The notes under the pieces are model-generated. The model was not told the origin of the DNA. It was given only the letters and a program-made list of their open reading frames with translations, and ran no database searches. A program made the translations under genes and the position numbers. This document shows, piece by piece, positions 34,969 to 46,700 of a stretch of DNA of 64,000 bases (within the stretch, counting starts at the first letter, position 1; every line of letters starts with the position of its first letter). The DNA is from Ectocarpus siliculosus (Eukaryota; Sar; Phaeophyceae; Ectocarpales; Ectocarpaceae): positions 511,805-575,804 of the forward strand of contig FN649740.1 of NCBI GenBank assembly GCA_000310025.1, written 5' to 3'.

Positions 34969-37286
34969 CGTTGCTGGTATCTGATCAGCAGAGTAATAAA
35001 TACGCGATGCACGGAAATAACATGTCATCGTGTCCCTCGTAGTCTATCTGTATAGTCTACAGACAGCAGTTCGTTAGTGCCCGCCGAGACTTGGTTCAAG
35101 ACCGATCCCAAACGGAAGAAGTGCAATGCACACGAACAATAGCGTCCTTCATGATCCTACAATCGCAGAGGAACAGAACACAGCTTAGATACAAAGAACG
35201 AGAGATACCTGCTCCCTACAGGACGAACGCCGCTGCCATGGCGAATGAATGAATGAACAATTTGAACATTGGGTCCGCCATGAACAACGGACGTAAGCCG
35301 CCGTGAACAGCGGAGACAGCCGACATAAGCCCTACGATATAGCTATGCAGGACCTCGCCCACGAAAGTATTTTGTCGTACTCACAAGTAGAAGGAGCAGT
35401 TGTGAATGGAGTGCGAGAGGGGTGTGTGGCGTGTGGCGTGTGGCACTGCTGTCGGGAGCGAGTCGGAACATTTGCAGCAGAGCGGGACATACATTTTCTT
35501 CTAGAAGATTATATTGCTTCCATCTAATTTCCATCCATGAGGGAACAGACCGAACCCGGCCCCGTTCGCGACTTACATGGTTATTACCGTTTTATACGAA
35601 GGCGGCGTGCTATGCCAGGATACAAAGTTGAACGTCCGTTAGTCTTCTTGTCCTCGTGGGAACTCCAGAAGGGCAACGGGGAGATACTACCAACTACTAC
35701 ACAACCGAGATGAGGGGGGGGTCGGGGTGTTTTAATACCGGTATGCATACGTATGTAGCGAGTGTGCATCGTCAATCAAGTACCACGTGTAGAGCAGGTG
35801 TTCTCCTGACCTCCTACTGCTCCCAGCCTGTCATTCCATTACGTACGTACAACAGTGTTTTTGTCCATGCGTACCCCTTTGGTGGGGTTGTTGGCTTGTG
35901 ACCACGGAAGGCGTCCGCGTCAGTTGGACTATTAAGTATAGTATAGTTAGTACCGACATTATTAGAAGGTACTGAGCGGAGACCGGAACGGTTTTTATTG
36001 TGAAGACAACAACAAAACGACAGCACCAACACGCGGACCAGATACTCGAGAGGGAAGTGTAACTACAGTCTAGGTGGTATGCTAGCCGGCGTTACGTTCC
36101 GTCCCTGCTTGATTCTCTTGATTCTCTCCGTGCTTGCAAAAAAATAATCGGAGAAAAAGGGTACTACACCAGCGGGCACAAGGTAAAGGGACAGCCAGGC
36201 TTCACCCGGGAGGCCAGAAGGAGGTGCCACTACTTTCGTTAACGAGGAAAGCTCGGGGAAAATTATCGCGCCGTCAGGTGTCCATATCCGTGGGAAACCA
36301 TCACTCCGCAGGAGCCACCCACAAGAACCCCAAAAACAGACGTAGATAAAGCAGATGCAGCGCCACATGACAAAAAATGGATTATTGATACTTGTAATGA
36401 AGTGCGAACTCTCGTTCTTCCATTCACGAAAAGTACAGCAGTATAGCAGTCGATGCATGCGAAAACCAAACACAGCGACAGACTGAAAAAAACTACAACA
36501 GCCCACCACAAAAACAATAACTTCTATACATGAGCTGCTACATGCTTCCCACCCCTGAGATGATAACGCCATTAACAATGATATGGTACTGAAAAGAGCA
36601 ACCACCTGTTGAGCTCCTGCTGCGCCGGTTGCGCTCTCCAACGGTCCATGCACACTCATCACAAACGAACTTCATAACGCCAATCCAAACATCCCCGGTC
36701 CTACCCTACACATCCACCCATGCCCGCGACAGCGAAGATCGTATTTGTTGAATACGGAGGCAACAACAAGAACGAGAGCATCAGTCAGCCTTTGCATGGG
36801 CTTGGTGCGCTCCAAATTGGTTCTGGGTCCTGCTTTGGCAAAACGTAAAAACCGAAACAAAACAAAAGAAACGAACAGAAAAGTGCCAAAAACGACCGAC
36901 CCCATCGCCATCCTAGTGCACTGCCAATCAGATTGTCGCCATGAATGACAACAACGTCGCCTATGACGTGGTGAGTGTCCGCTAGGAACCCTATTATTTT
37001 TCCTTGACAACTGCGCTACCACCATCATCCCAGCAAGAAATGACAGTCACGGCCCTTTGCCCTCTTCTCGCTCTCAATATTCACCCAAAACCGCCACAGA
37101 CAACCGAAACTTCTAACACCGAGAGTGGTAACCGAGATTGTATGACATGTGACATGACAGCAACGACAAGAAACACAAGACGGACCAAACCACCCTGCCG
37201 TAAAAGCCACCGCGCCAGAGATGACGCTACAGCATGCCACGTGCACGGACTCTATACACAACCACACGGGGGTCGAGTCTACGGAA
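34969..37286. other. Spacer: oxidoreductase promoter side and splicing-factor 3' UTR
   Basis: Both flanking genes are on the minus strand, so this holds the 5' region of the oxidoreductase gene and the 3' UTR of the splicing-factor gene. It contains dispersed repeat R3 (35871-36019) and one TACAGCAGTA motif (36434-36443). A minus-strand frame of 199 codons (36662-36063) is open but has no recognisable domain. Its hydrophobic stretches follow from the base composition, so it is not called as a gene. Confidence 0.45.
35871..36019 (+). repeat. Dispersed repeat R3, copy 1
   Basis: Shares with 59836-59990, in the same orientation, the block GGCTTGTGACCACGGAAGGC, then GTCCGCGTCAGTTGGAC, AGAAGGTACTG, AGACCGGAACG and a tail GTGAAGACAACAACA. 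Both copies start at GTACCCC and end in an ACA-rich tail. The middle 20 or so bases differ. Confidence 0.85.
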
Positions 37287-40200
37287 TCACGAGGCGAAAG
37301 ACTTGGCGGCGAATTGCTCCTCAGGGAAGTAGGTGGCGTCGACAGACTTGCCGTCGAACGTGCGGGAGCCGAAACCCTTCTTCGCCTGGACGGAGGGGGG
37401 GGGGGGGGAGGGGACGCACATCAGGGACGGGATTCTTGCGCATGGCAGAGTACATACCTGGTAGTTTGCTGAAACCTTAGGGGCGCAAGTTGAGAAGTTT
37501 GTGTCCCTTCAGTCCGCCGTTGAAAGAAAAACACAGCAGTGCTGCTATGGATATCGTGCTATGGATATTGCATTAATAGCATGACACACACCAACAACGA
37601 CTGCTTGTGCAGGATAAATAATTCCAAGGAAGCCTACATTGTATGGTACTATTAATAGCTGGTGTGGCTGTTCCAACGCCAACCAACAAAACTGTGCCCC
37701 CCCGTTTTCCACACCTTCTGCGCGTCCTCGAGAGTGTGGAACTTGACGAACACGAAGCCTACCCCGGCGCCGGCCCCACCGACGTGGGGAATCTCGATAC
37801 CCGCCACGGCGCCATACTTGGAGCACTCCTCCGTCATGTCCTCCACTACCTACAAGCAAGAGAGCGGGGGAAGGGTGGGGAGGGGGGGGGGTGTACTCAT
37901 AGTCGTGCATGCCGTAGTCGTTAGACCATTGACCTCGCATCCCTACAAAGCCGGGACGGAGCACGCCGGGTTCTCACCGGACCAGGCTCTCACATCACCA
38001 AGCGCGAAGCGCCGTGAGGTATTCGGCGAGTCGCATGAAGGGTGAGCTGCATCCTGCTAAGGGTGTTCTAGCATCTTGTGCTTACTTCCTTGCGTACGGA
38101 TGACAGCTGCGTATGACTTAATTTATTTTCTGGTGCTTTCACTTCCAGAGACAGTTGTAAGCACTGTGTAACTGCCTCGAGGGTGCTTGACCATTTTAAC
38201 ACAACGTGGTGCGATCATCCCCCTTGCGCGGAGCGAGGGTTCTCCACCCCGCACAACATTATCTACTCGACCACCATTATGGTTACCGCCAAAAAAAAAG
38301 GGGTGGGGGGGGGGCGTACTCATGGTTAGCATTAACATGCCTTACCGGATACACCATTGACCGGGGGTGGGGGCGCAAACACGACTCCGCTCAAACCGTG
38401 GGTAAACCTGAAAAAAAAAAGTGATACTACGGTACGGTACGGTACGTGTACACGGGTTTGCGGGTTTGATGTGCTGCTTACTCTGTTACACTTTTCAATT
38501 CAAAACCAGCAACCGCACGGGAACCTGGCGGGAAGCGTACCCTAACGAGCAAGCCCGCAGGAACCCGTCCCCTTCACCCCTCGTCCAACTCCATCCCCCC
38601 GCAAACCGCTTGGCCACAAACGACCCCCCCGCCCTCCAAAACGCAAGGATCATGACCTTCATCCTTGTAAGCGTAGCCTAGGCCGACGAAAACGCTCCGT
38701 CCCGTCATTTTACTGTAGAGATGTCGTTGTACTGAAGAGATGCGAGATCAATGGTCCAAACGACGACGACGAGGTCAATGGTCTAACAACTAGGCATGCA
38801 CGGTTTCGAGTACAGTACACACCCTCTTGCAACAGAGCCTCGTCGTTGCTACCGTGCTCACCTCTTTTTGCGCCTCATCGTCTGTGAGCTCTTCCGGAGT
38901 CACGACATTTCCTATCCGAACCACGGTAGAGGTGGGGGCCGGTTCCGCCTCTGCGGCGCCGCCCTGGCCGGCTCCTCCCATGAGGCCGAAGCTGCACTCC
39001 GCGAGGACGTCGAACCAAGTCTTGTGAGGCGTGACCGGCCCCTCGTACTGCGGGAAGAGGGTTCGATGGAACAAGGCGTTGTGCTGCTGTTGTTGGTTTT
39101 GTCTACGGGGGACAGCGACGCAACGAACACACTAAAAGATAACTCGTACAATTACAAGGATTTTTGGCGGCTTACGCCGCCACGCTGAGAAAAGCGTACC
39201 GCAAGACGAATGTTACTTGGTGTTTGATGTACGATGTTAGTTGGCGTTTGTTGAATGGGGCCTTCGTTTGTGGCATGCCGTGGCTGTGAGATTCCCGTGA
39301 AGTACGTTCCCATGAATATGCTTAGGGTTGTTCGCATGCATGCGAGAAACGGAGATAACTAAACCAAGCCAGCCCTCAAAAGATCCCGGAGAGAGATGAA
39401 ATTCTTGAAAAATAGACATGCATGTTCGGCGCGTACATGCGAGATCCCAGAGAGACGAACGCGTGTATTTTGAAACATGTGAAAGTCCGACGACGGGTCA
39501 GAGAGCAGACTACTGGCTGCCCGAAAGAGAGAGAGACTGGCCTAAAGCCCTGTGAGAGGCGCAGTTAAACGATGAGATGTATTTGTTGTGGTAGATGGGG
39601 AGCAGAGGAAAGTGCCTAAAAACGGTTCCTTCCTCGAGCGAGCGAGAAAGAGCGGGAAAACGGAATGAACATTTTTCATAAAATGAAAACGGGAAATATG
39701 AATCTGGATGTTGAAAAAACTCTACATACTGCTGTGGTGTGGGACATGTGGACTGCTGGCGGCACGAAGTAATGTGACGTGTGTGAAAGGGAGAAAGGTT
39801 CCGGGCGACCGAGCCGGGTGTGATGAACGAGCCAGACGCAATGATGAGACGTGAGAGAGAAACGGTGAACGAAAGAAAACAACAGCGAGGAACAGATGGA
39901 AACGAGGAAATGCAGCGCTGTTAGAGAGACCGAGAAGACCCGAAATAGAGCCCTCTCAGCGAAGATCCAGACAGGCAGAGAGGGAAGCGACAGAGGGTCA
40001 GACCTAGTGCCTCGTGTGAGGGAGAGCCGCAAATAAATGTGTGCAGCGGAGGACAGAGCGACAGACGTCGTGTAATCGGAAAGCCACAGGAGGACCGGAC
40101 CATCTAGCCAGTCTATCTCAAAGAGATCGGAATATATAAGCATAGACTAGGTACTGCTGTAGTGAATAGTATAATACGTGCCTGCGTTTGTTTGGAAGAA

Positions 40201-40754
40201 CCTCTGCTTGAAGATATTGGATGGACCCAAAGTGAAAAGAATTGCACCCAACAACCACATGACAACAGAGTTTACAGGCAGCCACGTATGTATCGGAACA
40301 CGCATGCATTTATTGAGAAAGCACGATGCTGTTATTTCTTGTTCTGTTGGAAAGAACAACAGCGTGTCATCGTGTATACACCCCAACGGAACACGAAGAA
40401 GGGCGTCTGCGCGGGGCGGTACGAAGAAAGGAGAGAGGGGAACAACACCGAAAAGCTGTGGCAACAGGAGGAGCGGATGGGCAAGATCCCCGGAAAAATC
40501 GGAGGGTATAGAGAGTGGAAGACAGAGAGAGGGGGGGGGGGGAGAGAGAGAGTACTAAGGAGAGCGAGAGAGACCGAGACCAGAGAGAGACAAAGCGAGA
40601 ACTACTACTGTGTACTGCTCGAAAAAGCACAGCGTGTTAGGTTGTACAGCTGAGTGTAATCATCAAAAAGAAATCCGGAACGGAAAAAAATTGTGGCCTC
40701 TACACAGAAGAATCGGATTTCTGTGTGGGGATGTGTAAGCTGAGGAGAGAGAGG

Positions 40755-40792
<38 letters not shown>

Positions 40793-43700
40793 GAGACAGA
40801 GAGAGAGAGAAAGAGCCAGACAGGCAAACAGACATACAGATAGCGAGGGAGACAGAGACAATCTACAGAGCGAGAGAGACTTCGTGTGTACTACGCGTCT
40901 ACGCGGCTGTGTGCTGTGTGGAGTGAGCGTGAGATCGAACCGAAACGGAAAACCATCCCAAAAAAGCCCACTCTTAACCCCCTTACCACGCACAGAAAAT
41001 TCTGCGGTCTTGCGAAATGTCTGAAATGTAAGAAAAAGAGCGAACGACGCCTGCTGATTGGATGGTGCAGACAGTTCCATCCCTGGGTACAAGTGCAAAG
41101 CTGCCTTCCACTTGAGCCGTCTCTTGTCTATAATCCCTATCAATTGTCCCCTCGATTCGAGGGGACACGAGGGGACATTTGATAGGGATTATAGACAGCA
41201 ACTGGCGGGAGCGTGGTAAACGGGGCACGAAAAGGAGGTTTTCAACATATTTCTCAAGAGGGAAAGGGAGACCTTCTAACTCAAGCCCTAGGTTGCTTGG
41301 TGCCTCCTATCAACGGTGGTCTAGGTACTTCTTCCGCTCTGCCCCTAGTAGCGCTTTCCACCCAAGGGTAAACAGACGCGGCGCAACTTCGCTGTTGAAC
41401 CGGCGGCGTAATCGCCCCGCGATTCGACCTGTTCATTACCCTCATACTCCTCCACTCTACGAAGCATCCATACTAGACTAGAGTCGTCCCTGTGTACCCT
41501 GGCACCCCCCCTGGTCGAGTAGTGCAAAGGAGGAGACAATCATGCCAATCTTCGCGAGGTAAAGCAGGTGAAGAAGATGAGGACAAAATGTGTCCCCAAA
41601 ACGCGATCCAGCCCTAAAGGGGTTAAATCCAAGTTAGATTTGGATGGGAGAAATGGCGAGCCGCCAAGCGCCCGAAAATTCGGAATGGTGGCCGCAGCGG
41701 CCCGCTAAAAAAATTGGCGGGTGAAGAATGGAGAGCTCCTGGCCGAAACACAAAATTTATATCGCTTGGCAGCAGGAGAGGCGTTGAAGGTGTTGCGCGA
41801 CATACATGTATATACACGTAGGCAGTGGAGGGTGCTGTCGGCGGAGTAAGAGGAAGGGGGGGGGTGCGAGCGCGTGTGCGAGGAAGAGAGCGAGATAGCT
41901 GCGCAAGTTGCCGAGGTCGAGAAAACGGAGAATCGGAGAACGCAGGCGGAGAATCTTGCAGGAATCCCTGACAGGCCCGTGCACAGGGTGTGAGATACAG
42001 AGGGACAGCAGAGATCTCGTGTGATCGCATAGCAAGGAGCGTGAGTTCCAGACAGACAGCGAATGAAGAGACACACCGACAGCCACATGTGTGTGTGATC
42101 GGAGAGGAAGCGGAAGCATCCAGTCTATCTGACAAGAGTCCGGTGTGTGGAATTGCAATCAATCCGGCCTGTGAGCATGAAATTAAAAGTGAGCTGGGAG
42201 ATATGAGAGACGATTAAATAGAAGAGAGAGAGAGAGACAAAGGGTGATAGAGAAAGAGAGAGAGGTACTTTGTAGATAGAAAGACAGACACACGGACACC
42301 GAGAGAAACAGGGCGAGAGACCAATAATAGTGGAGAAGGTGGAGTAAAAAATGGTAGTTGGTGAGGGCCCGAAAAATCGGAATAAAAAATCGGAAATGCT
42401 GCTCTCACAGAGCGCGAGAAAACGGAATGGTGCCCTCTCAGGCCTCCGTTGGAAATGTGGCGCTTGCAGAATGAAGCGATTTGAGCGGAAAGACAAATGA
42501 TACTTGTTATACATGTTATTGTACACTGCTCACATAAACACCTTACATCATGGTTTCACGTTCGTCATACATGTGCATACCTCACACCAGTATTGTACCC
42601 GCAAACCTTTGAGCTCCAATTCTATCCGCCCGCATGTGCCGCAACCGCACGCCTTTGTTTACCGGGTTCTAACTTGTCCTTGGTTAACGGGTTCTAACTA
42701 AATCGGTACGGGATAGGGTTAAGGGTTACCTATTTAACAACTAACCTTCTTAGGACGGCCGACGCTGAGAGCCGCTCCCCCGAAGGGGATGCCGTCTAGG
42801 TTAAGCGCCGCCGTTGCTTCCTCCGCTGTCCTCATCTCCAAGAACGCGAAGCGAGCGTTCATGCGGATAGACAGGATGGGGTTCGGCGGCTTGCAGAGAC
42901 CCACCTGAACCAGCGCACCGCCTAGGTACTCCTGTTTGCAGGGCATTGGTGAGAGGTGAGAGGCCAGAAGAAAATTGAGGTAGTGAGGTAGTGAGGTAGG
43001 GGACACGAGTGAGGTAACAACTGTTGCAGGTGAGGCAAGAATCAAGCGTACTATAATAATAATCGGGGGGAAGGTGGTGCCTGTCTAAAATGAAAAAAGT
43101 CTGGGGAATTTACATGGGACACAAGTCGAAAGTCGGCACCCATCTCGCCCAAACACCCCGCTTGGACAATCTCATTCATCTACATGCTGGGCCTTGTGTA
43201 CGCAGCTCGTGTCATTAGAAGTCGACATCACGATCGGTTGATACTGCATACCGTAAAAAAGACACGTCTGCGTCCATATGTCCCTATCCTTCTATCCTTC
43301 TATCCTTCTATCCTTCTGTCTCATCTGGTTGTGTGTGTGTCTCTGTCTCTCTTGGCTGCTGTAGCCTGTCATCGCATCGTCTTATCCCGTCTGTCATTTC
43401 GAACAATGCATTGGACTGGTGGCTGTGTCTGTCGGACTGGTGTCTGTGTCTGTCGGACTGGTGTCTGTGTCTGTCGGAAAATCTCCAATAGCAATGCTTA
43501 CAAGACTGTCTTCCCTCGGTTAAGATCACCTTTGTTTTCACAGGCATGGTGGTGCCTCGTAGAATGTACGGCATAACGGGGGTATCAATCTTAACGACAC
43601 TTCCCCGGCTTACGGACACCTGTTTCGTCCAGAAACCGCCGTGAGTGTCCTCAACCGAGGGACGACTGTACCTCCAAAAGGGGGAACAATACCTCCAAAA

Positions 43701-46700
43701 GGAGGTACCGCCGTAAATACATGTACCGCCCCCCGTCTTAGGAATCAATCGCCAATGGTATGCATAGGACATACCTGAAGGGTAGGAGCTTGGGTCTCCG
43801 GAGGGATGTTTCCGACGAACACCTCGCAACTCAGCTTGGTCGCAGAGTTCTGCATCAACATCATGCCTTCTGCGGGCATCTCAGCCTGCCCTGTCAGCAC
43901 CTGGGTCAGCGTTAGGGAAATACCATACATCAGTTGGCAGATGAGCATGGGGAGAAAAGGGAGGGAGAGTGAGAGGCCAAGAGGCTGGGAAGAGGGACAA
44001 AATCGTCACGCGTACGACGCACACAGGGGAGGAAGGGAGGGAGGAAGGGAGGGAGGAAGGGAGGGAGGAAGGGAGGGAGGTGTGTTGTTCCACCTATATA
44101 GTGTAGTGCCTATCAATAGTGTGCCAAACGCTGTTTGACACGACGAAAACACCGATCCCATTCCGTGTGTATCTTATCTTCACAGACAGCCCGGTAGTCT
44201 TGACGTAACACACCAACCGTGGGCATCCAACACAAATCGCATTGGCCGTGTTCCTATCTATCACTCGATTGCTTCGTGCTTCCTTCGTACGATACCTTGT
44301 AGCGTGTAGGTCAAGTCTCTACTCCGCGCATAAAAGGGCCGACACAAACGACACGAAGAGCAAAAAAAGGAGAGCACGGCGGCAGGGAGGGGGGACAAAG
44401 AGAGAACAAGAGCTAGGGAGAGAAACAAAATTGTGCCGTGGACATATACTCTCACTCAATCTCATCTCCTGTCCCCTGTCTCGCGTTTCTCCCATCTGCC
44501 GCCACCCCACCCCCCGATCGACTGATTCACGGTACCCCTTGACTACGGAGGGGTTCCAGGTTCGGGCAGTTTCGTTCACCCGGATATCAACGAAAAAGAG
44601 GGCTAAAAAGAGAGGTATTTCGAGTTCCTATTTTGTTTCCACAGGAAAAAAGAAGACAGCAACCGGAGGGGAGCAGCGGCGGAGGGAAGGAAGAGGAAGG
44701 GGAAACGGGAGAGGGGGGGGGGAGGGGGTTCGCCGTTCTTCGCACAGTCCCGCTCGTTCACGTCGTGGTGCTATAGCTGTACCATCCCAAACCTGTCCGA
44801 ACTACGTTGTATGTACGTATGCATAAGTGTATCCGATGTGGTGGCCAATGCGGAAAACAGCAAAAGAGCCGGACTGCATACTACAGAGAACCACACCCGG
44901 TCACGAAATCCGTAGTCTTTCGTCGGTCCTTGTTGAGCATTCGGCATTCGGAGCGCATGCCTAAGCGACAACGGATCAAAACTACTACTTCGAATGTATT
45001 ATGGTGACGATTTGTCAAGATACTTTCGCAATAAAGTGCATTCATCTTCTATACGATCGACGCGTCTGGGCAATATGTCCCGCCGTCCTGGCTCATACAG
45101 AGAACGTTCTGAAGAACCGTTCGGATAATACTCAAATATATTGGAGTACTCCATATACACACGTGCCCACCTGTCCAATTCTTAGAAACGCGTTTCGAAC
45201 GTCAAACCGTATCCGCCTATCACAATTGAGACTTCACACGGTAGTACGGTTCGTGCGGTAGCGAGCTTTAACGGACAGTAGTGCGTCAGAAAACGAAAAC
45301 CATGGTACAAGGACAACAATTAATGAGAGACAGGAAGCGGTGAAATATTTTTTTCGTAGGTGCCCCAACCGTTGTTGTGTTGTTCGGGCACACCGCGCCG
45401 AACAATAAAGTAGAAGGCGCGATCATGGTATACGGCAATTATTACCGTGTTTTTTTGGCGCATGTGCGGAAGGTCACGAAATGAGTTTAAGTTTTCCAGG
45501 GTTTTGAGTTTGAAACGACCCGTTGGCAATCCGTCAATCACGGAGAGATTTCCCAACCATGAGATGAGATACGGAGCCCGGTAGTATCGTATCGTATCGC
45601 CGTCGGCGCACCAACAACACCAGACCAGAACCACAAAAAAGAAACAGATGAAGGAGAGAAGGGTCACAAAGGGGGACGAAAGCAATGGAGGATAGGGCCG
45701 AGGGGGGGGAGGTAGGGGGGGAGGGGGGTGCCGTGGGTCGACAGGGAAGGGAGGGAGGGAGGGAGGAAGGAAGAGAGGGGCGGTCAGCCTCATGGTCATG
45801 GTGATGACGGCGATGATGATGAACCAAGAGTGTCACCACAAACAGCAAAATGACCGCTGTGGGAGGGCCGTCACTCATCTTCCGAAAACGGTGAAGGGGA
45901 AGGGGAGAGACGTTGTGGATGCACTACATAAATCTCACGCCGAATAAAGAAATGAAGTGATACTTTTGGATTCCTGACCTGACCGAGAATACGGTCTCCG
46001 TTTGTCTCTGGTCGTCGTACAACTGTACAGTGTGCCTGTAACGGTGTACGTAGGTCGACCATAACATCTAGCATCGCCGCTAAGTTACCTGTACATCTTG
46101 CCCGACCTCGACACCGATATATCCTTGGCCAGGGCCATTTGCACGCATAGCAGGCTTTCCGGTACCCTTTCTTCTCCAACCTTGACGTGACGCCTTTAGC
46201 ATATGCATGGCGCATCCTACTTTGGGTATGATTTGCACCGCAAGAAGACTCTGAGCCCTTGTCTGTAGTATGTATGTATCCGCCTTCTTACCTGCCAAGT
46301 GACCGCCCTGTCAGGCGGGCCGGTGTAGCTCGAAGGTCGTTGCTGCAAAAGGCAACATATAGGAAACACGGGTGCAGACGACGCCCAGAAGGGGTACAAG
46401 GTACACGGGGGTCAGCACGGTCGTGGTCGCAACAAGGGTATCACGTGCAAGGCGAGCACAGAGCCGCGACACGCTCAACACACACGCTGCAAAAACAAGA
46501 AGGCTAGGAGCCACTACGGGCGGAAACGGGTGTCCCATGCCTGATGAAACAGCCCCATGCGCTGACAAAAACCATGGGAAAATGAACAGAGAGCAACACA
46601 GGCCTCGGAGAGCAAAACACCCCCAAGCACCTCGACCAAGCTTGCAGTAGTTCTCGACCCAAGTGTGCGGCGCACTCAAGTCAGCTACTCACCATCTTGA

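Noticed and set aside
36063-36662. Minus-strand open frame of 199 codons with hydrophobic stretches
   Set aside because: It lies in the presumed 3' UTR of the splicing-factor gene, has no recognisable domain or biased codon use, and its hydrophobic runs follow from T-rich sense DNA.
39676-40143. Minus-strand open frame of 155 codons
   Set aside because: Falls within splicing-factor intron 9. Its Ser/Leu/Phe-rich composition reflects the CT-rich sense strand and it matches no family.
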